Source of the DNA: an uncultured Lachnospiraceae bacterium
Lineage (GTDB): Bacteria; Bacillota; Clostridia; Lachnospirales; Lachnospiraceae
DNA: 36,972 nt
Direction: 5' to 3'
NCBI GenBank assembly: GCA_947626915.1
Contig: CANQUA010000032.1
Span: 1-36,972, forward strand
Positions within the stretch are counted from its first letter, which is position 1. The number at the start of each line of letters is the position of its first letter. A program made the translations under genes and the position numbers. Positions 14,633 through 22,984 of the stretch are shown piece after piece. The notes beneath the pieces were generated by a model that saw only the letters and a list, made by a program, of their open reading frames with translations, ran no database searches and was not told where the DNA came from.

Positions 14633-16768
14633 ATGCTTGAAAGGATAAATGGACCTCAGGATATCAAAGCGCTAAACAGTGCGGAACTGGAAGAGCTGGC
14701 ATCGGAGATCCGGCAGTTTTTAATTGAAAAGACCAGTATAAGAGGGGGCCACTTAGCCTCCAATCTGGGCGTGGTGGAACTGACGATGGCCATGTTTCTG
14801 ACCTTTGACCTGCCCAGGGACAAGATCATCTGGGATGTGGGGCACCAGTCCTACACCCACAAGATCCTCAGCGGCCGCAAGGATGCGTTTGACGAGCTGC
14901 GGCAGCTGGGCGGCATCAGCGGGTTCCCCAAGACGAAAGAGAGTCCCTGCGACGCGTTCAATACGGGGCACAGTTCTACGTCCATTTCCGCGGGCCTGGG
15001 TATGGCGCAGGGCCGGGATCTGCAGGGGGAGGACTATTTTGTGGTGTCTGTGATCGGCGACGGGGCCCTGACCGGCGGCATGGCTTATGAAGCCCTGAAT
15101 AACGCGGCCCGTCTCGAATCGAACTTCATCATCGTGCTCAATGACAATGAGATGTCCATTTCTGAGAATGTGGGCGGAATTTCCCGTTATCTCAGCGGGA
15201 TCCGCACCGGAGCCGGATATAACGACCTGAAGAAAAATGTGACCGGCCTGCTGGAAAAAGTACCGGTGGTCGGCCCCAAGATCATTGACAAGATCAGCAG
15301 GACCAAGCAGGGCATCAAGCAGCTGCTGATTCCCGGGATGCTGTTTGAGGATATGGGGATCACGTACCTGGGGCCGGTGGACGGACACGACCTGCGGCAG
15401 CTGCGGAAGGTGCTGGCGGAGGCCAGACGGCTGGATCACGCGGTTTTGGTTCATGTCCTGACGAAAAAAGGCAAGGGCTATGGCCCGGCCGAGAGGAATC
15501 CCGAGAATTTCCATGGCGTGGAACCGTTTGACATCGCGACGGGACGTCCGAAAGAGGAAAAAAGGTATCCGGGCTACACGGAAGTGTTCAGCCGCGAACT
15601 GTGCAGACTGGCGGAGAAGGACGACCGGATCGTGGCGCTGACGGCGGCCATGCCCAACGGGACCGGGCTGGACCGGTTTAAGAAACGTTTTCCGAAACGC
15701 TTTTTTGATGTCGGCATCGCGGAACAGCATGCGGTGACCAGCGCCGCCGGGATGGCCGCGACGGGACTGCGGCCGGTGGTGGCGGTTTATTCGTCGTTTC
15801 TTCAGAGGGCCTATGATCAGATCGTCCATGACGTCTGCCTGCAGAATCTGCCGGTCCTGTTTGCGATCGACCGCGCGGGTCTGGTGGGCAGCGACGGAGA
15901 GACCCATCAGGGAATCTTTGATCTTTCCTATCTGACTTCAATTCCCAATATGTCGGTACTGGCGCCGAAGAATTTGTGGGAGCTGCGGCGGGACCTGGAA
16001 TTTGCCGTCGGCTATGACGGGCCCCTGGCGGTGCGGTATCCGCGGGGGATGGCTTACCGGGGGCTGAAAGAATTCGATTCGCCCGTCGTATACGGGAAAG
16101 GCGAGATTCTGTTTGACGAAGGGCGGGAAATGAAAGAGGACCGCGGCGCCGGAACCTGCGCGTCTCCGGTTTCCGGCAGGAGCTCTTCGGATCCTGCGGG
16201 GCGCGGCGACGGCGGGAGCGGTTCGGATGGGCCGGAGGATGCGGCCTTTGCGCAGACGGAAGAAACGGCGCCGCATATCGCGCTGCTGGCCGTCGGGAGC
16301 ATGGTAAGCACGGCGGAGCATATCCGCGAAAAACTGAAAAACGAAGGGTACAGGGTTACGCTGGCCAACGGCCGTTTCATAAAGCCGGTGGACTTTGAAC
16401 TGGTGGAAAAGCTGGCTCTGTCCCATGATTATTTGGTAACACTGGAAGAAAATGTACTTCAGGGAGGTTACGGGTTACAGGTTACGGCCTGGGTGCAGAA
16501 ACACGTCCCCCAACGGAAGGTTCTGAATATTGCGCTGCCGGACGCTTATGTGGAGCACGGAAATGTCTCCCGTCTGCGGGAGATGCTGGGCATTGACAGC
16601 GATTCGATCATACGGAAGCTGAAAGCGGAATTCGGGCTGGAAACGGAGCGGGATCCGGCGGCAGCGCCCGGACCGGACGCGGAAGGATTTTCCGGCGGGG
16701 CCGGGACCGCTTTGGAGGCGGACGGTCCTGAACCGGCGGCCGGGAAGACGGGGAGAGGAACAGTATGA
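14633..16768 (+). CDS. dxs: 1-deoxy-D-xylulose-5-phosphate synthase, with low-complexity insertions
   Basis: Thiamine diphosphate enzyme that joins pyruvate and glyceraldehyde 3-phosphate in the first step of the MEP isoprenoid pathway. Visible: HQSYTHKILSGR near the N-terminus, the ThDP motif GDGALTGGMAYEALNN near 142, and the second-domain motif DVGIAEQHAVTSAAGMA. It is 711 aa, against about 620-635 usual. Two segments explain the excess: a Gly/Ser/Asp-rich stretch at about 499-545, between the pyrimidine-binding and C-terminal domains, and a Pro/Ala/Gly-rich tail after about 673. Both look disordered. The stop overlaps the tlyA start by 4 bp. The ribosome site (AAAGGAA) is weak and distant. 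Confidence 0.96.
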   Translation: MLERINGPQDIKALNSAELEELASEIRQFLIEKTSIRGGHLASNLGVVELTMAMFLTFDLPRDKIIWDVGHQSYTHKILSGRKDAFDELRQLGGISGFPKTKESPCDAFNTGHSSTSISAGLGMAQGRDLQGEDYFVVSVIGDGALTGGMAYEALNNAARLESNFIIVLNDNEMSISENVGGISRYLSGIRTGAGYNDLKKNVTGLLEKVPVVGPKIIDKISRTKQGIKQLLIPGMLFEDMGITYLGPVDGHDLRQLRKVLAEARRLDHAVLVHVLTKKGKGYGPAERNPENFHGVEPFDIATGRPKEEKRYPGYTEVFSRELCRLAEKDDRIVALTAAMPNGTGLDRFKKRFPKRFFDVGIAEQHAVTSAAGMAATGLRPVVAVYSSFLQRAYDQIVHDVCLQNLPVLFAIDRAGLVGSDGETHQGIFDLSYLTSIPNMSVLAPKNLWELRRDLEFAVGYDGPLAVRYPRGMAYRGLKEFDSPVVYGKGEILFDEGREMKEDRGAGTCASPVSGRSSSDPAGRGDGGSGSDGPEDAAFAQTEETAPHIALLAVGSMVSTAEHIREKLKNEGYRVTLANGRFIKPVDFELVEKLALSHDYLVTLEENVLQGGYGLQVTAWVQKHVPQRKVLNIALPDAYVEHGNVSRLREMLGIDSDSIIRKLKAEFGLETERDPAAAPGPDAEGFSGGAGTALEADGPEPAAGKTGRGTV

Positions 16769-17565
16769 AAGAACGACTGGATGTACTGCTGGTGAACCGG
16801 GGGCTGGCGTCCTCGCGGGAAAAAGCGAAAGCCATTATCATGTCCGGCATTGTCTATGTGGACGGGCAGAAAGAGGACAAGGCCGGGACTTTGTTTGAGG
16901 ATACGGCGCCGGTCGAGGTGCGGGGCCATACGCTCCCTTATGTGAGCCGGGGAGGTCTGAAGCTGGAGAAGGCCATCCGCCGGTTCAGCGTGGATGTGAA
17001 GGACAGGATCTGCATGGACGTGGGCGCGTCCACCGGCGGCTTTACCGACTGCATGCTGCAGAACGGGGCCGCGAAGGTTTACGCGGTGGACGTGGGCCAT
17101 GGGCAGCTGGACTGGAAGCTGCGCAGCGACAGCCGGGTGGTCTGCATGGAGAAGACCAATATCCGGTACGTTCTGCCTTCGGATATCCCGGACCGGATCC
17201 AGTTCGCCTCCGTCGACGTATCGTTTATTTCCCTGACGAAGGTGCTGGGGCCGGTAAAGGAGCTGCTGGACGACGGCGGCCGGGCGGTATGCCTGATCAA
17301 GCCCCAGTTTGAGGCCGGGCGCGAGAAGGTAGGCAAAAAAGGCGTGGTCCGCGAAAAAAGCACCCATCTGGAGGTGATCCGGATGGTCATGGACTATGCG
17401 GCGGCCAACGGATATTCCCTGCTGAACCTGGATTTTTCTCCTGTCAAAGGGCCGGAAGGGAATATCGAGTATTTGCTGTATTTACAGAAGAACGGCGAAG
17501 AAACGGCGGGAGGAACCTTTCCCGATCCGGCTTTCATCGTCGAAGAAGCACATCGATCATTGTAA
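16765..17565 (+). CDS. tlyA: TlyA family rRNA 2'-O-methyltransferase / S4-domain protein
   Basis: A 266-aa protein with an N-terminal S4 RNA-binding domain (about 3-60, ERLDVLLVNRGLASSREKAK) and a Rossmann-like SAM methyltransferase domain with DVGASTGGFTDCML near 86. TlyA methylates the 2'-OH of rRNA cytidines in mycobacteria; Clostridia members are inferred to act on rRNA as well. KPQFEAGREKVGKKGVVRE near 175 is a family mark. It is followed by nadK after 14 bp. Confidence 0.94.
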   Translation: MKERLDVLLVNRGLASSREKAKAIIMSGIVYVDGQKEDKAGTLFEDTAPVEVRGHTLPYVSRGGLKLEKAIRRFSVDVKDRICMDVGASTGGFTDCMLQNGAAKVYAVDVGHGQLDWKLRSDSRVVCMEKTNIRYVLPSDIPDRIQFASVDVSFISLTKVLGPVKELLDDGGRAVCLIKPQFEAGREKVGKKGVVREKSTHLEVIRMVMDYAAANGYSLLNLDFSPVKGPEGNIEYLLYLQKNGEETAGGTFPDPAFIVEEAHRSL

Positions 17566-17579
17566 GAGGCACAGGCGGC

Positions 17580-18419
17580 ATGAGACGTTTTTATCTGATA
17601 TGGAATCCCCAGAGAGAGGGAACTGAGGCGATGGCGGAGCAGATCCGGGGCTATCTGACGGAACGGGGCTGCGTGTGCGCCGTCCAGGGCCATTCCGCCC
17701 ATACCGACGCGGCCTGGGTGCCGCAGGACACGGAATGCGTGCTCACTCTCGGCGGCGACGGGACTTTGATCCGGGCGGCCAGGGATTTGTCCGGCAGGCA
17801 GATCCCCATGGCGGGGATCAATATGGGCCATCTGGGCTATCTGACCCAGGTGGGCTGCCAGAATACCGGCGAGGTCCGGCAGATGCTGGAGGATCTGATG
17901 GCGGATCAGTACCAGCTGGAGAAACGGATGATGCTGGCGGGGACGGTCAGCCGGGGCGGGAAGCCGTGGAAGAAGGATCTGGCCCTGAACGAGATCCTGA
18001 TCTCCCGGCGGGAAATGCCGAAGATCCTGGACCTGCAGATCTCGGTCAATGGGCAGCCGCTCTGCCGGTATAAGGCGGACGGCATGATCATCGCGACGCC
18101 GACCGGTTCCACGGCTTACAATTTGTCGGCGGGCGGCCCCATTGTTGCGCCGTCGGCCCAGATGATGATCCTGACGCCGATCTGTCCCCACGATCTCAAC
18201 GGCCGCAGCATCGTTCTGCCGGCGGAGGATTCCGTCGAGATCCGGATCATGGGAAAGGACGACGAGGGGCAGGCGGTGGTTTTTGACGGAGGAACGGCGG
18301 CGGCGCTTAAGGTAGGGGACGTGCTTACGGCGCGGCGTTCCGAAACCGAGACGGTGATGATAAAGCTCAGGGAAGTTTCCTTTGTAGACAATTTGCGCAG
18401 TAAGATGGCAGGCATTTAG
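17580..18419 (+). CDS. nadK: NAD kinase
   Basis: A 279-aa ATP/polyphosphate-NAD 2'-kinase that supplies NADP. The catalytic GGDGT motif is near residue 59, followed by a conserved NxGxLGYL-like NMGHLGYLTQ. The ALNE motif near 137 and the ATPTGSTAYNLSAGGPI segment near 171 are diagnostic. Length is as expected. It lies in the conserved tlyA-nadK-argR-recN order; argR begins 12 bp downstream. The ribosome site before the ATG is poor, so coupling to tlyA translation is possible. Confidence 0.96.
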   Translation: MRRFYLIWNPQREGTEAMAEQIRGYLTERGCVCAVQGHSAHTDAAWVPQDTECVLTLGGDGTLIRAARDLSGRQIPMAGINMGHLGYLTQVGCQNTGEVRQMLEDLMADQYQLEKRMMLAGTVSRGGKPWKKDLALNEILISRREMPKILDLQISVNGQPLCRYKADGMIIATPTGSTAYNLSAGGPIVAPSAQMMILTPICPHDLNGRSIVLPAEDSVEIRIMGKDDEGQAVVFDGGTAAALKVGDVLTARRSETETVMIKLREVSFVDNLRSKMAGI

Positions 18420-18431
18420 GAGGTACGCAGG

Positions 18432-18881
18432 ATGAAATTAGAACGGCACAGCAAGATAGTGGAACTGATCGGAAAGTACGAGATAGAGACGCAGGAGGAG
18501 CTGGCGGAACGTCTGCAGGAGGCGGGATTTTCCGTGACCCAGGCCACGGTTTCCCGCGATATCCGGGAGCTGCATCTGACGAAAGTACAGAACGGCAGCG
18601 GACGCCAGCGCTATACGGTGCTCCACACGCAGGAGGGACTGAATGAAAAATATATCCGCATCCTGCGGGACGGTTTCGTTTCCATGGACATGGCCCAGAA
18701 TATCCTGGTCATCAAGACCGTGGCCGGAATGGCCATGGCGGTGGCCGCGGCGCTGGACGCGATCCATTTTCATGAAGTAGTCGGCTGTATTGCGGGAGAC
18801 GATACGATCCTGTGCGCCATAAGGAGCGTGGACGACACCATCCTGGTAATGGAGAAAATTCATAAGATGATCACAGGATAG
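18432..18881 (+). CDS. argR: Arginine repressor ArgR/AhrC
   Basis: A 149-aa regulator of arginine metabolism, active as a hexamer with L-arginine. The N-terminal winged helix (about 1-70) carries SVTQATVSRDIRELHLTKV as recognition helix region. The C-terminal arginine-binding and oligomerisation domain includes VAAALDAIHFHEVVGCIAGDDTI, with the conserved GDD near 122. AGGAGG lies eight bases before the ATG. Its position between nadK and recN matches ahrC in Bacillus. Confidence 0.97.
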   Translation: MKLERHSKIVELIGKYEIETQEELAERLQEAGFSVTQATVSRDIRELHLTKVQNGSGRQRYTVLHTQEGLNEKYIRILRDGFVSMDMAQNILVIKTVAGMAMAVAAALDAIHFHEVVGCIAGDDTILCAIRSVDDTILVMEKIHKMITG

Positions 18882-18892
18882 GGGGTGGCTTT

Positions 18893-20572
18893 ATGCTGCT
18901 TGATCTGAGAGTGAAGAATCTGGCCTTGATCGAAAAGGCGGAAGTGTCATTTTCAGAGGGTTTGAATATACTGACCGGCGAGACCGGAGCCGGCAAGTCG
19001 ATCATTATCGGTTCCGTCAATATGGCTCTGGGCGGAAAAGTGACGAAGGACGCGATCCGGCAGGGAGCGGAATCCGCGTATGTGGAGCTGGTCTTTGCGG
19101 TGGATGAGCCGGAGAAACGGGAAGCGCTCCGAAAACTGGATATCGAGCTGCCGGAGGACGGGACGCTGATCCTTTCGCGGAAAATCACGCCGGCCAGGAG
19201 CGTCAGCAAGGTCAACGATGAAACGGTCACGGCGGGGCGGCTGAGGGAGATCACCGGGCTTCTCATTGATATCCACGGCCAGCACGATCATCAGTCCCTG
19301 CTTTATAAGGCCAGGCATCTGGAGATCCTGGATTCCTACGCCAGGGCGCAGACCGGGCCGCTGAAGGAGCAGGCCGCGGAAGTTTACAGGGAATATAAGG
19401 CCCTGCAGGAGCGTCTGGAGGGCATGGATCTGGATCAGGAAGCGCGGATCCGGGAGGCGGATTTTCTGCGGTTCGAGATCCTGGAACTGGAGCAGGCCCG
19501 TTTGAAGGAAGGGGAGGAAGAAGAACTGGCGGCGGATTACCGGCGTCTCAATCACGCCCAGAAGATCATGGAGCATCTGTCTTCGGCGTACCGGGAGCTG
19601 GACGGGGACCAGATCGGCCGCGCTATGCGGGAGGTGGCCCAGGCGGCCGAGTACGACGGCGCGCTGCAGGAAATCCGGGACCAGCTGACGGACGCAGAGT
19701 CGATTTTAAGCGACTGCCTCCACGATATCACTTCCTATATGGACGAGTTCCGGTTCGATGAAGAAACATTCCGGCAGATCGGGGACCGTCTGGACCTGAT
19801 CCATAATCTGTATGCCAAATACGGCAGCTCGGTGCCGGACATACTGAGAAAGCTGGAAGAAAAAAAGGCCCGTCTGGACGAGCTGGAACATTTCGATCTG
19901 GTAAAAGAAAAGCTGGAGCAGGAATATGCCCGATGCGAGAAGCGGCTGGACAGCCTGTGCGGCCGGCTGTCGGAAGCACGGCGCAGCGCGGCCGTTGTAT
20001 TGACACAGAAGATACGCCAGGGGCTGTTGGATCTGAATTTTATCGACGTGCGGTTCGAGATGGATCTGAGGCGTCTCGCCCATTATACGGCAGGCGGTTA
20101 TGACGAGGCGGAGTTTTTGATCTCCACAAATCCGGGACTGCCCATGCGGCCTTTGGGTTCCGTGGCGTCCGGAGGCGAATTATCCAGGATCATGCTGGCG
20201 ATCAAAGCGGTTCTGGCGGATACGGACGATATTCCGACGCTGATCTTCGATGAGATCGATACCGGCATCAGCGGCCGGACCGCCCAGATGGTGTCGGAAA
20301 AACTGTCCTATATTGCCGGACGGCGCCAGGTCATCTGTATCACCCATCTGCCGCAGATCGCGGCCATGGCGGACCGGCATTTCGAGATCGCCAAAGCCGC
20401 AGAGGACGGGCAAACGACGACCCGGATCCGCGAGCTGGATGACAGCCAGATGGTGGAAGAGCTGGCCAGGCTGTTGGGAGGCGCGGAGATCACGGCTGCC
20501 GTCTATGAGAATGCCCGTGAGATGAAAGCGCTGGCGGACAGAAAAAAGGCAGCGAACCGGCGGAGCGGATAG
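18893..20572 (+). CDS. recN: DNA repair protein RecN
   Basis: A 559-aa SMC-like ATPase that acts at DNA double-strand breaks. Walker A GETGAGKS is near residue 30. Two coiled-coil arms (about 150-225 and 300-375) surround a central hinge. The C-terminal half has the ABC signature SGGELSRIMLAIK near 427 and Walker B LIFDEIDTGISG near 452. Length and domain order are normal. The ATG follows GGGGGTGG; the gene is the last of the tlyA-recN run. No clear terminator follows; 20591-20609 holds only a 6-bp stem (ATCCGG/CCGGAT) without a T run. Confidence 0.97.
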   Translation: MLLDLRVKNLALIEKAEVSFSEGLNILTGETGAGKSIIIGSVNMALGGKVTKDAIRQGAESAYVELVFAVDEPEKREALRKLDIELPEDGTLILSRKITPARSVSKVNDETVTAGRLREITGLLIDIHGQHDHQSLLYKARHLEILDSYARAQTGPLKEQAAEVYREYKALQERLEGMDLDQEARIREADFLRFEILELEQARLKEGEEEELAADYRRLNHAQKIMEHLSSAYRELDGDQIGRAMREVAQAAEYDGALQEIRDQLTDAESILSDCLHDITSYMDEFRFDEETFRQIGDRLDLIHNLYAKYGSSVPDILRKLEEKKARLDELEHFDLVKEKLEQEYARCEKRLDSLCGRLSEARRSAAVVLTQKIRQGLLDLNFIDVRFEMDLRRLAHYTAGGYDEAEFLISTNPGLPMRPLGSVASGGELSRIMLAIKAVLADTDDIPTLIFDEIDTGISGRTAQMVSEKLSYIAGRRQVICITHLPQIAAMADRHFEIAKAAEDGQTTTRIRELDDSQMVEELARLLGGAEITAAVYENAREMKALADRKKAANRRSG

Positions 20573-20664
20573 AGCGCGGCGTTTTTCCTCATCCGGCAGA
20601 TCTCCGGATAACGGGGGAAATATGGCGGGCCTGTCTGCCGGGAATACATAGTTTCCTGTTTCTG

Positions 20665-20916
20665 TCACAGATATCTCCAGATCAGAAGCGCCAGCGCCAC
20701 GCCGATGAGGCTGGCCATGGTAATGCGGATCGTGAGACCGAATGTGACGACCAGGATTCCCAGGTTTAAGATCAGAGGGGAGTCCAGCCCGAAGGACTGA
20801 CCGAAATTCAGCCAGGACAGGGCCGGGATCCCTTCTGCCAGATTTCCGATGAAGCCGCCCAGCACAATGCCGGACAGGACCAGTAAAAGCAAAACCCAGA
20901 AACTTTTATTTTTCAT
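20665..20916 (-). CDS. DUF4321 small membrane protein
   Basis: An 83-aa protein with two hydrophobic helices (about 5-25 and 47-80) separated by a short loop with GLDSPLILNLGILVVTFGL, as in the DUF4321 family of Clostridia. Function is unknown. I chose the ATG at 20916 because GGAG lies six bases upstream; the ATG at 20928 has a ribosome site too close to it. It points towards recN. Confidence 0.82.
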   Translation of the reverse strand: MKNKSFWVLLLLVLSGIVLGGFIGNLAEGIPALSWLNFGQSFGLDSPLILNLGILVVTFGLTIRITMASLIGVALALLIWRYL

Positions 20917-21070
20917 TTCGTTCTCCATTTCTCCGCTTTTTGGGCGGCGCAGACAGGGCTGAAAGGATTCGTCCCGTTCATCGCGCCGCTTTTTTATTGG
21001 AATCTTTAGAACCTGCGTGCCGGCTGTTTCCGTTTGCAGGAACGTCTATCAGTCAGTTTATCATATCAGT

Positions 21071-21096
21071 TAAAAAGTGACAACTAAAAAATGACA
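21071..21096. repeat. Direct repeat TAAAAARTGACA upstream of spoIVB
   Basis: Two 12-bp copies, 21071-21082 and 21085-21096, differ at one base and are 14 bp apart. They lie 23 bp upstream of the CATACTA box before spoIVB. They could be a paired protein-binding site; no regulator is recognised. Confidence 0.4.
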
Positions 21097-21118
21097 GAGT
21101 GTTTTTTTCATCGCGACA

Positions 21119-21125
21119 CATACTA
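21119..21125 (+). promoter_or_regulatory. Possible forespore-type -10 element for spoIVB
   Basis: CATACTA matches the sigma-G -10 consensus (CATNNTA). No good -35 lies 17-18 bp upstream, so support is partial. In B. subtilis spoIVB is read by sigma-F and sigma-G. The box is 44 bp before the predicted start codon. Confidence 0.35.
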
Positions 21126-21168
21126 TAAAAGAAATTTTGGGAGAAAATTCTTAAGGAGGTGCGTCGTA

Positions 21169-22443
21169 TTGAGAAAAAGCAGATACCGCAGATTTCTGAT
21201 CTGGACGTTCTGGATCAGTATTCTGTTTACCATAGGTTTTTCTTACTTATATATGGAATGGGTGATCCCCGACCAGATTCATATTGTGCGGGACCAGGAG
21301 GAAACGCTGCGGATCCCCATGCCCGTCCGGTTCACGCTCCAGAGCGAGAGCGAGGAGGTCGCGCTGGGAAATGGTTCGGACATCCCTTCTGATCAGATCA
21401 CGCTGGTCCGCGACGAGTCGTTTCTTCTTTATGGAAAGAGTGAGGGAACCTATCAGCTGGGCCTGGATCTCTTCGGCCTGATCCGGTTGAAGGAGATCCA
21501 GGTGGATGTGGTGGATGCCCGCTATGTGATTCCCTGCGGCGCGCCGGTGGGCATTTATCTGAAATCCGACGGCGTCATGGTCATCGGCACCGGCGAGCTG
21601 ATCGGTCAGGACGGCCAGCCGGTAGAACCTGCGGCCGGGGTTCTGCGGTCCGGGGATTATATCGAGAGCATCAACGGTCATGTCCTGGAAACCAAGGAAG
21701 AGCTGGCCGAGGAGGTGGGGAAACTGCAGGGAGAAGAGGCCCTGCTGACGGTCCGCCGCGGCGAGATCCATATGCAGATATCGCTGCCGTCCGTGATCAC
21801 GCAGGACGGCGGCTGCAAGCTGGGCGTCTGGGTCCGCAGCGACACACAGGGCATCGGCACGGTGACCTATCTGGACCTAAACGGCCGTTTCGGAGCCCTG
21901 GGCCACGGGATCAGCGATACGGATACGGGTGAGATCGTGGAAATTGACGGCGGAAGCCTCTACGACACTCAGATCATCGGCATCCAGAAAGGCTCCGCCG
22001 GAAATCCCGGCATCATGTCCGGCGTGATCTATTACGGAGCGGGTTCCCTGCTGGGAAGGGTGGAATCGAATACCGGCGAAGGAATCTTCGGCACGGCCAA
22101 CGAACGGTTTATCAAAGCGATCAACTCCGAGCCCCTGACCATAGGGTACCGGCAGGAGATCGAACGTGGGAAAGCCTATCTGCGCAGCGGCGTATCCGGC
22201 GAGATCCAGGACTATGAGATCGAGATCCAGAAGATCGACTATTCCACCTCCCATACCAATAAAAGCCTGGTCATACAGGTCACAGACCCGGAGCTCCTGG
22301 CCTTAACCGGCGGTATCGTGCAAGGCATGAGCGGCAGCCCCATCATCCAGAACGGCAAGCTGATCGGCGCAGTAACCCATGTATTTATTCAGGACAGTAC
22401 GAAGGGGTATGGGATATTTATTGAAAACATGATCCAGCATTGA
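21169..22443 (+). CDS. spoIVB: SpoIVB serine peptidase (sigma-K checkpoint)
   Basis: A 424-aa secreted serine protease made in the forespore; in B. subtilis it cleaves SpoIVFA and so releases pro-sigma-K processing. It has an N-terminal membrane helix (about 10-26), a PDZ domain (about 120-205; VEPAAGVLRSGDYIESINGH) and a C-terminal S55 peptidase domain with GALGHGISD (catalytic His near 246) and GGIVQGMSGSPIIQNGKLIGAVTHV (catalytic Ser near 392). The TTG start at 21169 has AAGGAGGT eight bases upstream; an ATG further up (21091) lacks one. spo0A normally follows spoIVB in Bacilli and Clostridia but is absent here. Confidence 0.95.
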   Translation: MRKSRYRRFLIWTFWISILFTIGFSYLYMEWVIPDQIHIVRDQEETLRIPMPVRFTLQSESEEVALGNGSDIPSDQITLVRDESFLLYGKSEGTYQLGLDLFGLIRLKEIQVDVVDARYVIPCGAPVGIYLKSDGVMVIGTGELIGQDGQPVEPAAGVLRSGDYIESINGHVLETKEELAEEVGKLQGEEALLTVRRGEIHMQISLPSVITQDGGCKLGVWVRSDTQGIGTVTYLDLNGRFGALGHGISDTDTGEIVEIDGGSLYDTQIIGIQKGSAGNPGIMSGVIYYGAGSLLGRVESNTGEGIFGTANERFIKAINSEPLTIGYRQEIERGKAYLRSGVSGEIQDYEIEIQKIDYSTSHTNKSLVIQVTDPELLALTGGIVQGMSGSPIIQNGKLIGAVTHVFIQDSTKGYGIFIENMIQH

Positions 22444-22450
22444 GCCGGGC

Positions 22451-22594
22451 AGGCCGCTCACGAGAAGAAGGCGATGCAAGCTTGCTTGCAAGAGCCTTCT
22501 TTTCGTGAGCGGCCTATGGGGCGAAAGCCCCACATCCGATGGAGCCGCAGGCGCCAGCGGATGCCGCCCGGCGGGGAAGCGGGGTGTCCCCGCC
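22451..22594. other. Highly structured intergenic element after spoIVB
   Basis: Four consecutive hairpins. HP1: a 22-bp stem with one G-T pair (22451-22472 with 22494-22515), topped by an inner 7-bp stem TGCAAGC/GCTTGCA. HP2: TGGGGC-GAAA-GCCCCA, a GNRA-capped stem at 22517-22532. HP3: CATCCG/CGGATG (22533-22538 with 22558-22563) enclosing TGG/CCA and GCC/GGC with two symmetric A-G mismatches. HP4: GGCGGGG/CCCCGCC (22570-22576 with 22588-22594), with an alternative GCGGGG-tgt-CCCCGC fold. HP1 starts 8 bp after the spoIVB stop and may end that transcript. The rest looks like a dispersed structured repeat or small RNA. No other copy is in this window. The remainder to 22660 holds nothing I recognise. 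Confidence 0.65.
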
Positions 22595-22669
22595 CGCCCC
22601 TAGGCTCTCTTTCCTTCCATCCGTTAAACTCCGCAAGCCGCCAACGGCCCCGCCCCAAAAAACATATAC

Positions 22670-22697
22670 TTGCAACCCCCTTCTATCGTCATATAAT
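22670..22697 (+). promoter_or_regulatory. Sigma-A promoter of the toxin-antitoxin pair
   Basis: TTGCAA at 22670-22675 and TATAAT at 22692-22697 with a 16-bp spacer. The palindrome TTAGCTAA (22702-22709) lies at the expected transcription start and could be the antitoxin's operator, since Phd/YefM proteins autoregulate; that role is inferred. Confidence 0.7.
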
Positions 22698-22741
22698 ATA
22701 CTTAGCTAACCAGACCAGGCGAAAAACAAGGAGGAAGCGAC

Positions 22742-22984
22742 ATGACCCAGGTCAATATGCTGGAAGCCAAAACGGAGTTATCAAAACTTGTTAAAATGCT
22801 GGAAACAAAACAGGAAGAGATCATCTATCTCGCGAGAAACGGCCGTGCGGTAGCGCAGATAACCTTGATCCCTCCCCTAAAAGCGGCGGACCGTATCGGC
22901 GCAGCGGAAGGAAAATTCAAGGTTCCGGATGAATTTGATGCATGGGACAAAGAGGCGGAAGAAATGTTTGGAGGAGAGATATGA
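22742..22984 (+). CDS. Phd/YefM-family antitoxin
   Basis: An 80-aa antitoxin. The N-terminal Phd fold has MLEAKTELSKLVKMLE and EEIIYLARNGRAVAQI, typical of DNA-binding Phd/YefM proteins. The C-terminal stretch from about 50 (GAAEGKFKVPDEFDAWDKEAEEMF) is the likely toxin-binding tail. AAGGAGG lies six bases before the ATG. It overlaps the PIN toxin by 4 bp (ATGA). The region is AT-richer than the neighbouring genes, which fits a mobile accessory module. Confidence 0.9.
   Translation: MTQVNMLEAKTELSKLVKMLETKQEEIIYLARNGRAVAQITLIPPLKAADRIGAAEGKFKVPDEFDAWDKEAEEMFGGEI

Noticed and set aside
20591-20609. Terminator after recN
   Set aside because: Only a 6-bp ATCCGG/CCGGAT stem with no T tract on either strand.
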